From: an uncultured delta proteobacterium
GTDB lineage: Bacteria; Myxococcota_A; Polyangia; Polyangiales; Ga0077539
Assembly: GCA_903885885.1 (NCBI GenBank)
Contig: CAISKJ010000827.1
Location: 1-9,080, forward strand
DNA: 9,080 nucleotides
Reading direction: 5' to 3'
Shown here in pieces: positions 1 through 7,210 of the stretch. The stretch's first letter is position 1. The number at the start of each line of letters is the position of its first letter. Position numbers and translations under genes: made by a program. The notes beneath the pieces were generated by a model. It worked only from the letters and a program-made list of their open reading frames with translations. It was not told where the DNA came from and made no database searches.

Positions 1-54
1 CTTCCCCCCAGAGAGCCCGAGCACGTGCCGAACCCTCTTCTCACCGTCACTCAC
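1..54 (-). CDS. sspD: N-terminus of SspD/DndC-like ATP pyrophosphatase (partial, runs off the window)
   Basis: Only 18 codons are present. They start at a GTG (54-52) that overlaps the TGA stop of the ATPase gene in a GTGA arrangement, and read VSDGEKRVRHVLGLSGGK before the window ends. The hydrophobic strand followed by SGGK is the start of the SGGKDS PP-loop of PAPS reductase / ATP-pyrophosphatase proteins. In phosphorothioation systems (DndC, SspD) this family adenylates the DNA backbone before sulfur is inserted. A purine-rich stretch, GGAAGG (69-64), lies 9 bases upstream and could be its ribosome binding site. The identification rests on the PP-loop plus the gene order DUF4007-ATPase-PP-loop; the rest of the protein cannot be seen. 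Another PP-loop enzyme is possible but fits the neighbours less well. Confidence 0.72.
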   Translation of the reverse strand, partial: MSDGEKRVRHVLGLSGGK

Positions 55-3000
55 GACGCCGTCCCTTCCGTCGGTGCCTCGTCGCGAGGAGCATCGTCCA
101 TCACCCGGTCGAGCGTGCGCCCGAGAGCGGCGAGCCACACCTCCCGGCGGCCCCCGAAGCTCGCCTCGAGCACCCGCAAGATCTCACGCTCGGCGTCGTG
201 AACCATCGTCGCGTCTTCGGGCCGCAACGGCGCGCGCTTCGGTGCAGCATGCGCGGCGAGGGACTCGGCGCGGAGCACCATCGCGCGAAGCTCCTCGACG
301 CCCACTTCGAAGCGCGCGAGCTCGGCGTCGGACCACTCTGCGGGCGGCCGATTGCCGACCACCATGGCCACGCCCTCGATCCACTCGTTGTGCGCGGTGG
401 TGGGCACCACCGCGCGGCCGAGAAACGCCCGTAGCCGCAGGTCGACCGCAACCGATGCGAGCCGGCTTGCGCGCGCAGTGAGCACCTCGCGAAAGCCCTC
501 GCCCGCAGCGTTGATGTCGAGCCCCCTGGCCAGCGTCGACTCGATGGCCATGAGCAGCGCGGGATAGGCGCCGCCCAGCTCGGTGAGACCCGTGGTGAGC
601 GCGAGCACATAGCGCTCGACGGCGCTGCCGTCGTCGTCCGAGGCCTCGATCGCGTCGACGCCCAGAGCCCGCGGGAGGTCTTGAAACAAGAGCTTCAGCG
701 GGTCTCGCGCCGCGAGAATCACCTCGCGCGCTGCGAGTCCGAGCGCACCCAGGCGGCGCGTCGATCGGCTGTATCGCGGAAGCCCGCTCACCCGACGCAC
801 GACCGCGCGCACGATGTCGACAGGCCGCGGCGCGTCGGCCCCGAGCACCTTGCGAAGAGCGTCGAGGGCGGAAGCTCGCGCGCCCGTCACCCGGTATCGC
901 GCCACGGTGAAGTGGTCGACGCGACGCAGAAGGCGCTCAACCACAGCGCCCGAGAGGTCGGCGATGAAGGTGCCGTCTTCGAAGAGCGCCACCTCGCCCG
1001 GCGAGGCCAGCACCACCGCGAAGAACAGCACGGGCGCCGGGCCCTCGCGAAGCCCGATGGGCCGACGAGAGAGCAACGCGAACAGCTCGCGCAGCGGACG
1101 CGCCCCCTCGCCCGCACCGTCGAGAAACGACTCGATCGCGCGCCACGCGGGCAACAGCCGAAGCGGGTCCGCGGGAGGCGGCGGTCCAAACCCCCACGCC
1201 CCTTCGCGCTCACGGTGGATGCCACCTTCGGCGAGGAGGCTGGCGTACATGCTCCACTCGGGCGGTGCGCCCTCGATGCCGAGCCGCTCGCGATCGCCCG
1301 ACGTGATCATCGCGTCGAGGAGCGAGCGCCGCGCAGCCGCCGCAGCGCTCGACAGAACCTGCCGATTGAGGAGCTCGTTGCGGAGCCTCGGCGCGTCGCA
1401 GTAGGCCTCGTCGCACACCGTCGAGAGCCCGCGGGTCACACCGCGCGCGCCGCTCCAGGGCAGCACCGCGCCCGCGCGCACCCACGAGACCGACACGTCG
1501 TCACCGAGGCCGAAGCAAGACGCCACGGCCGCGTCCAGATCCGTCGAAGTGGCGCGGATTCGCGCGGCGAGCTCCCTCCGTGCGACGGCGTCGCCTTCGA
1601 GCTCGGCGCAACGAGCCCGCACCGACTCCCATGCGCACCAGTCGCGAACCACAGAGACGAGTGCCCGCGAGGCCTCGGGCACACCGACCACAACGTCGAG
1701 GGCCTGTGACGCGCTCGACGCGATCGCGACGAGGTCACGCGGAGACTCGTCGCCGTCGGGCAGCAGATACACGATTCGCCCGTCGGCGCCCTCGCGCGCC
1801 TCCTCGACGTCGAAGCGCGCGCCCGCGGGCGTCGCGAGCGACACGTCGAAGTAGCGGAGCGTGCCAGTCTCGATGAAGTGCCGCCGCGCGACCCTGGGTC
1901 GCAGCGCCATGCGCGCGCGCAACAGCTCGGAGAGCGACTCGATCGCGGGGCTCGCGCGCCTCGCCTCGTCGAAGCGCGCGTCGAGGTCGACGTCGCTGCC
2001 CTCCCACAACACGTAGGCGTCGCTGTGGCGCCGATACACGACCAGCGAGGCGTCGTGGAGCGTGTCGAGCGCGCGATCGAGCTCATCGACACCGAAGTTC
2101 GTCGACAGCGCGAAGCGCAACGTGGCGCGCGAGGCGCGCACGCGCCGAGAGCCCAGGATCGACAACACCCCGATGGCCTTCACCAGTGCGAGGGTCGCTC
2201 GTGAGGCGGTCTCTCCGAGGCGCGCGAGAGCCTCGTCGATGGCACCCCAGCGACGCCCGTCGGGCCCCGAGAACTGCGACGGCCCGAGCGTCGACGTGAG
2301 AAAATCGTGGAGCCGGTCTAGCGTGTAGCTCGGCGCCTTGCCCTCGTCGCCGCTCGCCACGAAATCGCCAAACGCCCCCGGCGCACGCGACGATAGGAAG
2401 TCGAAGAGCGAGCGCTCATTCTGGGCGAAGGGCCCGCGAAAGAGTGTCGGGAGCACCATCGCGACGGTGGGGTGCAGCGGTGCGAGGTCGCGCAGGAGCG
2501 CCTCATTCGACGCCTCGGTGAACCCGAGGTCCACAGCCTCTGAGGCCATCGCGTCGTAGCCGGAAAACGCCTCCGCGGGCAGGCCCTCGCGACGGTGAAT
2601 CGAGCGCGCCGCGAGCGTCAGAATCTCGGTCGGCGCATCGACGAAGGCGACGTCTTCGAAGCGCCCCTGCACCTTGGCCCACTCAGCCCGGGTGTGTGCG
2701 CTCACGCCCCTTGCGTACCGATCGAACGACTGGTGCAGGAGGGTCACCAGAAGAATGGGGGCCTCGCCGCTTCGCGCCGCCAACTCAGCGAGTTCCTGGA
2801 GCAGAAACACGTCGTCGGCGTGCCCCTCCGCCCGCGCAGCGTGCTCGAGCGCCTTCCCGAACTCGTCGACCACGAGCGCGAGCCCGCCGCCGTGCGCGTC
2901 GTGGGCCAGTTCGCCGACGTCGCTCACAAGCGTGATGACCCTGCGGTGCACGTCGGCAGAGCGCCCGCGTGCCACACGGAGGGCGTCGACCTCATGGAGC

Positions 3001-3446
3001 GCGCGCTCAACTCTGGCGCCACGACGGCCGCGGAGCGCGCCGTCGATGGCGTCGAGGATCGACGGCACGAGCGGCCCATAGGTAGCAGTGACCAACAGCG
3101 CGGTGTACCCACGCTCTCCCCCGCGCGCACGCTCGAGACGCGTGCGAAGCTCGCGCCCGGCATCGAGCGCAGCGAGGAGAGACCGCGCCTCATCGAGCGG
3201 CCTCTGCAGGAGTTGCGTAAGCAGCACGACGAAGGCCGACTTGCCTGCGCCGTAGGGCCCCGTGATCGACCAGGCGCGCGCCTGGCCTCCGGGGCCGAGC
3301 GCATCGAGCACGCGCGCGAGCGTCGCGCGACCGACCCCCGTGAGCACGTAGCCATCGCACGCATCGCGACGTCCCGCGTCGGCGCCGAGGTGCACCGAGC
3401 GATGAAAGCGGCGGCGCACCTCGAAGCGTTCGTCGAGCGTGCTCAA
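51..3446 (-). CDS. sspC: SspC-like large P-loop ATPase of a DNA phosphorothioation module
   Basis: A protein of about 1131 residues. The frame stays open to a GTG at 3488, but I place the start at TTG 3446-3444. That TTG overlaps the TGA of the DUF4007 gene (TTGA) and has a textbook AGGAGG (3459-3454) 7 bases ahead. In that numbering the Walker A motif GPYGAGKS is at 63-70 (Lys69). A Walker B, LALVVDEFGK, has its acidic pair at about 194-195, followed by a strand LLVTLLHQSF at about 233-242 in the sensor-1 position. The remaining 850 residues have no motif I recognise; I see no membrane segment or signal peptide. A large ATPase directly after DUF4007 and before a PP-loop enzyme matches SspC, the ATPase of the Ssp modification complex. 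The family assignment is from context and the ATPase core; sequence identity to characterised SspC is not known. A large ATPase of another defence system is the main alternative. Confidence 0.75.
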   Translation of the reverse strand: MSTLDERFEVRRRFHRSVHLGADAGRRDACDGYVLTGVGRATLARVLDALGPGGQARAWSITGPYGAGKSAFVVLLTQLLQRPLDEARSLLAALDAGRELRTRLERARGGERGYTALLVTATYGPLVPSILDAIDGALRGRRGARVERALHEVDALRVARGRSADVHRRVITLVSDVGELAHDAHGGGLALVVDEFGKALEHAARAEGHADDVFLLQELAELAARSGEAPILLVTLLHQSFDRYARGVSAHTRAEWAKVQGRFEDVAFVDAPTEILTLAARSIHRREGLPAEAFSGYDAMASEAVDLGFTEASNEALLRDLAPLHPTVAMVLPTLFRGPFAQNERSLFDFLSSRAPGAFGDFVASGDEGKAPSYTLDRLHDFLTSTLGPSQFSGPDGRRWGAIDEALARLGETASRATLALVKAIGVLSILGSRRVRASRATLRFALSTNFGVDELDRALDTLHDASLVVYRRHSDAYVLWEGSDVDLDARFDEARRASPAIESLSELLRARMALRPRVARRHFIETGTLRYFDVSLATPAGARFDVEEAREGADGRIVYLLPDGDESPRDLVAIASSASQALDVVVGVPEASRALVSVVRDWCAWESVRARCAELEGDAVARRELAARIRATSTDLDAAVASCFGLGDDVSVSWVRAGAVLPWSGARGVTRGLSTVCDEAYCDAPRLRNELLNRQVLSSAAAAARRSLLDAMITSGDRERLGIEGAPPEWSMYASLLAEGGIHREREGAWGFGPPPPADPLRLLPAWRAIESFLDGAGEGARPLRELFALLSRRPIGLREGPAPVLFFAVVLASPGEVALFEDGTFIADLSGAVVERLLRRVDHFTVARYRVTGARASALDALRKVLGADAPRPVDIVRAVVRRVSGLPRYSRSTRRLGALGLAAREVILAARDPLKLLFQDLPRALGVDAIEASDDDGSAVERYVLALTTGLTELGGAYPALLMAIESTLARGLDINAAGEGFREVLTARASRLASVAVDLRLRAFLGRAVVPTTAHNEWIEGVAMVVGNRPPAEWSDAELARFEVGVEELRAMVLRAESLAAHAAPKRAPLRPEDATMVHDAEREILRVLEASFGGRREVWLAALGRTLDRVMDDAPRDEAPTEGTAS

Positions 3447-4402
3447 GAGCGCCCCTCCTGCCCCGAAGAGAGCGCGCTCGCGAGCCACTCGCGGGCGACG
3501 ACCTTACGTTTGCGCCTCAACTGCCTCACCCCTGCGGTCTGGTCGAAGAGAAGCGAGCCGCGAGACCAGGCCTCGGCGAACTCGAGGCGCTCGTGGAGCG
3601 AGCGTTCGTCGAGGCAGAGCACGCGCCCTGGTGAAGAGGGGCCGTGCGCGAGCGCGTCGGCGTGCATCGACTCGCTGTGTCCCGCGGTGCGCTCCCAATA
3701 ATCGAGCACGGCGAAGGCGAACACCGTGTCGTCGAGCGATGGCTTGGGGCCCCGCACGAACTCGCAACGTCCCTCGACGGGGTCTTCGCGGAGGAGCTGC
3801 AGTTCGATGAGAGGCGAGTCGAGCGTGTCTTCCAAGGGGGTGCCTCGCGAGGCGCGCGACGGCAGATAGCCGCGGAGAAAGACCTCGGCATCGCGGCCAA
3901 GCGTGGCCTCCGACGCGCGCGAGCCCTTGGCCAACCCCTTCAACGCGATGCGCAGCTCCTCACGCGTGAACGCGTGACGCCCCCAGACACCGAACACCCA
4001 GCGCCACGTGGTCGCTCGTTCGGGGTGCGTGCAGAGCAACCAATGCACGAGCCATAGGGTGCGCGGGTCTTCCAGGTACGGGTCTGCGCCGCCTTCACCG
4101 AAGATCAAGTTGCCCAGCGGCGTGACGCGCAGCGAGCGCCCCCGCGACGCGGCGCCCTCGGGGTCGACCTCGATCACCCGGGTGATAAGCCCCCAGTGAC
4201 GAATGGCCTTCACCATGTTCTTGCCGACGCCGAGAGACACCATCGCGTCGTCGTGGGCAAACACGTCGGGGCGCGCGGCGACCGCGTCGACACACTTCTT
4301 CAACCACCCGTACCGGAGCGGAAAGCTCTCGTGCCCCACGAACGACACGGGCCCCGTGGGCTCGTGCGTTGCGGCTGCTCCCCCGTCGCCCTTTGACGTC
4401 AA
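3443..4402 (-). CDS. sspB: DUF4007 family protein, SspB-like phosphorothioation component
   Basis: A protein of 319 residues. The N-terminal signature FVGHESFPLRYGWLKK (21-36) and LGVGKNMVKAIRHWG (57-71) are the hallmark of DUF4007, and the length is normal for the family. From memory, DUF4007 is the domain of SspB, the DNA-nicking subunit that works with SspC and SspD to place phosphorothioates on one strand; the nuclease residues cannot be pointed to from sequence alone. The start is TTG 4402-4400: a TGA lies in frame just upstream (4423-4421), no other start is available between, and GGAG (4413-4410) sits 7 bases ahead. It is the first gene of the minus-strand operon and overlaps the ATPase gene by 4 bases at its end. 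Its upstream region is shared with the divergent XRE-S24 repressor gene, which is probably its regulator. Confidence 0.85.
   Translation of the reverse strand: MTSKGDGGAAATHEPTGPVSFVGHESFPLRYGWLKKCVDAVAARPDVFAHDDAMVSLGVGKNMVKAIRHWGLITRVIEVDPEGAASRGRSLRVTPLGNLIFGEGGADPYLEDPRTLWLVHWLLCTHPERATTWRWVFGVWGRHAFTREELRIALKGLAKGSRASEATLGRDAEVFLRGYLPSRASRGTPLEDTLDSPLIELQLLREDPVEGRCEFVRGPKPSLDDTVFAFAVLDYWERTAGHSESMHADALAHGPSSPGRVLCLDERSLHERLEFAEAWSRGSLLFDQTAGVRQLRRKRKVVAREWLASALSSGQEGRS
3454..3459 (-). promoter_or_regulatory. Ribosome binding site of the SspC-like gene
   Basis: AGGAGG on the minus strand, 7 bases before TTG 3446. This site, plus the 4-base overlap with the preceding stop, decides the start codon and removes 14 residues from the longest open frame. 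It lies inside the end of the DUF4007 gene, so translation of the two genes is probably coupled. Confidence 0.8.
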
Positions 4403-4427
4403 CGCGACACTCCGTGAACTTCAAAGT

Positions 4428-4448
4428 CCTCGCGCGACGCACGCGAGG
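4428..4448. repeat. Inverted repeat CCTCGCG-N7-CGCGAGG
   Basis: Perfect 7-bp arms (4428-4434 and 4442-4448) around a 7-base centre. The repeat abuts and shares two bases with the AT-rich palindrome to its right. It could be a second operator half-site pair or a hairpin in the leader of the DUF4007 transcript. In DNA of this GC content short GC-rich arms arise easily, so function is uncertain. Confidence 0.45.
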
Positions 4449-4465
4449 TTTCTTACGAAGAAACC
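4447..4465. promoter_or_regulatory. Perfect palindromic operator candidate for the XRE-S24 repressor
   Basis: GGTTTCTT-ACG-AAGAAACC: two perfect 8-bp arms with a 3-base centre, AT-rich in a GC-rich setting, lying 35 bases upstream of the repressor start and 44 bases upstream of the DUF4007 start. Size and symmetry suit a dimeric helix-turn-helix protein of the phage-repressor or controller type. Binding by the adjacent XRE-S24 protein is inference from position. Confidence 0.65.
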
Positions 4466-4500
4466 ACCTACCCTTCTGCGGCCTTTACGGTCAAGGGCCC

Positions 4501-5349
4501 GTGAAGGTCCCTCTCGAAAATGCCGCCGCGCTCGCTGCGACGATCGGCATTCGGGTGCGCGCCCTGCGAGAGGCCCTCGGGCTCACGCAGGAGAAGCTCG
4601 CGTACGAGAGCGGGCTGCGTTCCAAGGGCACGCTGTCGAAGATCGAGTCGGGCAATCAGCTCGCGAGCGTGGCCGTGCTCGACCTCCTCGCGCAGCGGCT
4701 CGGTGTAGAGCTCCTGGACCTCTTCGTGCGGCCTGACGCGGATCACCCGCGCCACACGCTCATCGACGCCACGCGCGTGCTCGCGGCCCCCGCGCTGCGC
4801 CCTCTGCTCGACGCGCTCTCGCGGCCCGACCCGAGGGCCACCGCGCTCCCCTTCGTCGAGGTGCCGCAGCCCCGCGACGCCGAGGCTGCGGGGGTCGTGC
4901 CGCTGCTCGGACTCGACGTCGCCGCGGGAGGCTTCGACGGCACGCGCGCCGACCGCGGAACGCGTTGGGTCAAGCCCCTCACGGCGCGCAGGTTGCCGCG
5001 CGGGAGCTTCATCGTCCGCGTGGTAGGCCGCTCGATGGAGCCGACGCTCCCGGATGGGGCATGGACCGTCTTCTCACCCCGTGTGAGCGACGACCCGCGC
5101 GGCAAGGTCGTGATCGCCCAGTACGGCGGCCTCGTCGATGCCGACACCGCGGCGAGCTACACGGTGAAGCGCTTTCGCGCCCTGCCCGCCCCCATGGGAG
5201 GCGACACGCCCTGGAGCGAGGTGCGCCTCGAACCCGACAACCGCGCCTTCGAGCCCATTGTGGTGCGCGGCGAGCGACTGCACGACCTCTCCATCGTGGC
5301 CGAGCTCGTCGAGGTGCTCGCCGCGCCGCGCGGCGGAGCGCCGCAATGA
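4501..5349 (+). CDS. XRE-family HTH / S24 LexA-like self-cleaving transcriptional regulator
   Basis: A protein of 282 residues. An XRE helix-turn-helix covers about 15-75 (VRALREALGLTQEKLA, then KGTLSKIESG) and an S24 peptidase domain covers about 135-275. The S24 parts are all visible: a possible Ala142-Gly143 cleavage bond in DVAAGGF, the nucleophile Ser178 in VVGRSMEPTLPDG, and the general base Lys223 in YTVKRF. The 36-residue spacing from bond to serine is close to that in LexA and phage repressors. I chose GTG 4501. The earlier in-frame ATG (4369) and GTG (4414) would run into or abut the divergent gene and leave no promoter; the next start would cut the HTH. The GTG has only AAGGG 3 bases ahead, a poor site that may keep its level low. 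The gene overlaps the nuclease gene (ATGA) and is divergent to the modification operon. Likely role: repressor of one or both arms, released by self-cleavage on DNA damage or another signal (inferred). Confidence 0.92.
   Translation: MKVPLENAAALAATIGIRVRALREALGLTQEKLAYESGLRSKGTLSKIESGNQLASVAVLDLLAQRLGVELLDLFVRPDADHPRHTLIDATRVLAAPALRPLLDALSRPDPRATALPFVEVPQPRDAEAAGVVPLLGLDVAAGGFDGTRADRGTRWVKPLTARRLPRGSFIVRVVGRSMEPTLPDGAWTVFSPRVSDDPRGKVVIAQYGGLVDADTAASYTVKRFRALPAPMGGDTPWSEVRLEPDNRAFEPIVVRGERLHDLSIVAELVEVLAAPRGGAPQ
5335..5338 (+). promoter_or_regulatory. Ribosome binding site of the SBD-HNH gene
   Basis: GGAG 7 bases before ATG 5346, lying inside the last codons of the repressor gene. With the ATGA overlap it fixes the nuclease start and implies coupled translation of repressor and nuclease. 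Confidence 0.7.
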
Positions 5350-6311
5350 AGGCACGCGCGAGCGCCTCCCCGATCCGCGACGAGCGCACCATGCTCGACG
5401 CCTTCGAGGGCATTCGCCGCGCGCAGTTCAACGGTCGCTACGCGCCGCACAAACCGCTGCTGCTCCTGCTGGCGCTGTCGCGTGTGCAGCGCGCGGCGCC
5501 GCGCATGGCGCGCTTCACGGAGATCGAGCCCGAGCTCCGCACGCTGCTCATCGAGTTTGGTCCGAGCCATAGCGCGAGCAAGGGCAACTTCCCCTTCTGG
5601 CACCTGGGCACCGATCACCAGGGCGCGCTGTGGCAGCTCGAAGGCCCGCCGGCGGTGCTCGAACGGCCCGCGGGCGCGACGCCCAACCTCGGCGAGCTCC
5701 GCGCCCACGACGTGCGCGGCGGATTCTCGCGCGAGGTGTACGGCCTGCTCACGCGCAACCCGACGCTGCTCCGCGACGTGGCGGGGCGCGTGCTGCGCGC
5801 GTTCTTCCCGGCGTCGATTCACGACGACATCATCGCGGCGGTGGGCCTCGACCTCGAAGCGCACGGCGAGGCGGCGACGCCCGACGCGGGAGCCCGTCGC
5901 CGCGACCCGGGGTTTCGTGAGAAGGTGCTGCGCGCGTACGAGCTCCGGTGCTGCGTGTGCGGCTTCGACCTGCGCATCGGGAGCCTCCCCGCGGGCCTCG
6001 AGGCGGCGCACATTCAATGGCACCACGTGGGTGGGCCCGACGTGGTGCCCAACGGCCTCGCGCTGTGTTCATTGCACCACAAGCTCTTCGACCTCGGCGT
6101 GTTCACCATCGAAGAGACCGAGCGCCGCGTGGTGTTCAGCCAACACGCCATCGACGGCGCGCGCGGCCTCGCGGGCGAGCTGCGCCATCATGGTCAGCCC
6201 ATGTTGCCCCCACAAGACCCCGCGTACGCCCCCGACCGGCGCTTTCTCGCGTGGAACTGGTCCAACGTCTTCAAGCGCCCCGAGCGTCGCCTCGCGGTCG
6301 CTTCACCGTAG
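5346..6311 (+). CDS. Phosphorothioate-dependent restriction endonuclease, SBD-HNH (ScoMcrA-like)
   Basis: A protein of 321 residues. The N-terminal half carries YAPHKPLLLLLAL (32-44), LLIEFGPSH (67-75) and NFPFWHLG (81-88), the pattern I recognise from the sulfur-binding domain of enzymes that bind phosphorothioate DNA. The C-terminal half is an HNH nuclease: RCCVCGFD (Cys202, Cys205), LEAAHIQWH (His222), PNGLALC (Asn236, Cys241) and LHHKLFD (His245). The His-Asn-His set and the four metal-ligand candidates are intact. ScoMcrA-type enzymes cut near phosphorothioated sites, usually in foreign modified DNA (type IV). Here the gene lies beside a phosphorothioation operon and is coupled to its regulator (ATG 5346 within ATGA; GGAG 5335-5338, 7 bases upstream). 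It may therefore sense self modification or its absence, or attack differently modified invaders; the sequence cannot decide between these. SspE, the usual Ssp effector, is not seen in this window. Confidence 0.9.
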   Translation: MKARASASPIRDERTMLDAFEGIRRAQFNGRYAPHKPLLLLLALSRVQRAAPRMARFTEIEPELRTLLIEFGPSHSASKGNFPFWHLGTDHQGALWQLEGPPAVLERPAGATPNLGELRAHDVRGGFSREVYGLLTRNPTLLRDVAGRVLRAFFPASIHDDIIAAVGLDLEAHGEAATPDAGARRRDPGFREKVLRAYELRCCVCGFDLRIGSLPAGLEAAHIQWHHVGGPDVVPNGLALCSLHHKLFDLGVFTIEETERRVVFSQHAIDGARGLAGELRHHGQPMLPPQDPAYAPDRRFLAWNWSNVFKRPERRLAVASP

Positions 6312-6393
6312 CGCCTCGCTTCGGCTTCGCCTCACTTCTTCTGACACTTCGCTTCGATGACCTGCCTCGCGCTCGAAAGGAGCCACCCATCCG
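6312..6393 (+). other. Short intergenic spacer with ribosome binding site
   Basis: 82 bases between the nuclease stop and the next start. AAAGGAG (about 6376-6382) precedes ATG 6394 by about 11 bases. Loose repeats of CTTCG occur (for example CGCTTCGGCTTCGC near 6317), but I find no stable hairpin followed by a T run, so no intrinsic terminator is called. Whether the next gene has its own promoter is open. Confidence 0.5.
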
Positions 6394-7210
6394 ATGACGA
6401 CGAAAGTGACCAGTCCCCCGACGGCCGACATTCTGGCCGCCGCCTTCGACAAGCACCTGCCTGCCTTCAAGAAGCTCACCGAAGAGGAGCTGCTCGCGCG
6501 CATCAACTTCGACGTCGCGAGCGCGGTGGCCATCGTGCTCGGGGCCGTTCCGGCCCTGCTGAGCCTGCGCGGCGAGCTCATCGCGCTTCCAGGCATGAAG
6601 CCCGCGTACCTCGATGAGCTCCAGTCGGTGGCCTACGCCACGCTGCACGCGCACATGCTGGCGCTCGCGGCCCCCGAGGCGGTGAGCGACCTCCCCGCGC
6701 TCGCCGAGCGGGCCCGCGTCGCGCGCAAGAAGCTCCACGCCGACGCGGTGTCGGCCATCGGCCACGAACTGCTCCCAGAAGACGCCCTCGAGGGCATTCC
6801 GACCGGCAACGGTCGCCTCGAGATCGCCCGGGGGCTCCTGGGGCTCAGCGTTGCGTTTCGCGCCCGTTGGAACGACGTAAAGGGCAAGAGCCCCGTCACG
6901 CTCGAGGCGCTCGACGCCGCCGCGCAGCTCGCGGTCACCTTGCTCACCGAGCTCGGCCGCGACGACAACCCCACCGCCTCGAAGTCTGACAACGCGCACG
7001 ACCTGATGCGCCTGCGGGCCTGCTCGTACCTCGCGAAGATCTACGGCGAGTGCCGCCGCGGCGTGGCGTACGTGCGCTGGCACCACGACGACGCGGGCGA
7101 CTTCGCCCCCCTCGCTCGTCGGCCCCCGCGGCCCCCGCGCCCGCACCGAAGAAGAGCCCGCCGACCCCGTCGACGGCGGCAGCAACGGCGGCGCGAAGCC
7201 CAACCCCTGA
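6394..7210 (+). CDS. Hypothetical all-helical protein, probable frameshift near its C-terminus
   Basis: I do not recognise a named family. The first 238 residues are Ala/Leu/Glu-rich and almost entirely helical by composition (LTEEELLARINFDVAS, ALAERARVARKKLHAD), with no signal peptide or clear membrane helix. The region ending LAKIYGECRRGVAYVRW is the most ordered-looking. As the sequence stands the frame stays open to 7560, but after the C6 tract at 7106-7111 it turns into Arg/Pro-rich residues using AGA, CGA and CGT codons, a sign of the wrong frame. Dropping one C gives an acidic/glycine tail (SLVGPRGPRARTEEEPADP onward) with near-perfect G/C third positions and a TGA at 7208-7210, just before the repeat array; that would make 271 residues. 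The break may be a sequencing error or a real mutation. It follows the nuclease gene by 82 bases on the same strand; a link to the defence locus is unproven. Confidence 0.7.

Larger units (their letters stand above)
4403..4500. promoter_or_regulatory. Divergent promoter/operator region between modification and restriction arms
   Basis: 98 bases separate the TTG of the DUF4007 gene from the GTG of the repressor gene. This is the most AT-rich stretch of the GC-rich part of the window and holds two inverted repeats (4428-4448 and 4447-4465). Promoters for both directions must lie here or start inside the flanking genes. A weak minus-strand candidate is TTGACC (4494-4489) with GTAGGT (4471-4466) 17 bases on. 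That would put the perfect palindrome just downstream of the -10, a normal place for a repressor operator. I see no convincing plus-strand promoter by consensus. Confidence 0.6.

Noticed and set aside
681..1709. Long plus-strand open frame opposite the ATPase gene, and a similar one at 2595-3701
   Set aside because: Arg/His-rich translations antisense to a gene with clear Walker motifs; typical shadows of GC-rich coding DNA.
4369..4500. N-terminal extension of the XRE-S24 gene starting at ATG 4369 or GTG 4414
   Set aside because: It would overlap or abut the start of the divergent DUF4007 gene, place the perfect palindrome inside coding sequence and add an Arg-rich segment not typical of the family. 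GTG 4501 places the HTH at the usual distance from the start.
6312..6393. Intrinsic terminator after the SBD-HNH gene
   Set aside because: CTTCG-rich but with no strong GC stem followed by a T run on the plus strand.
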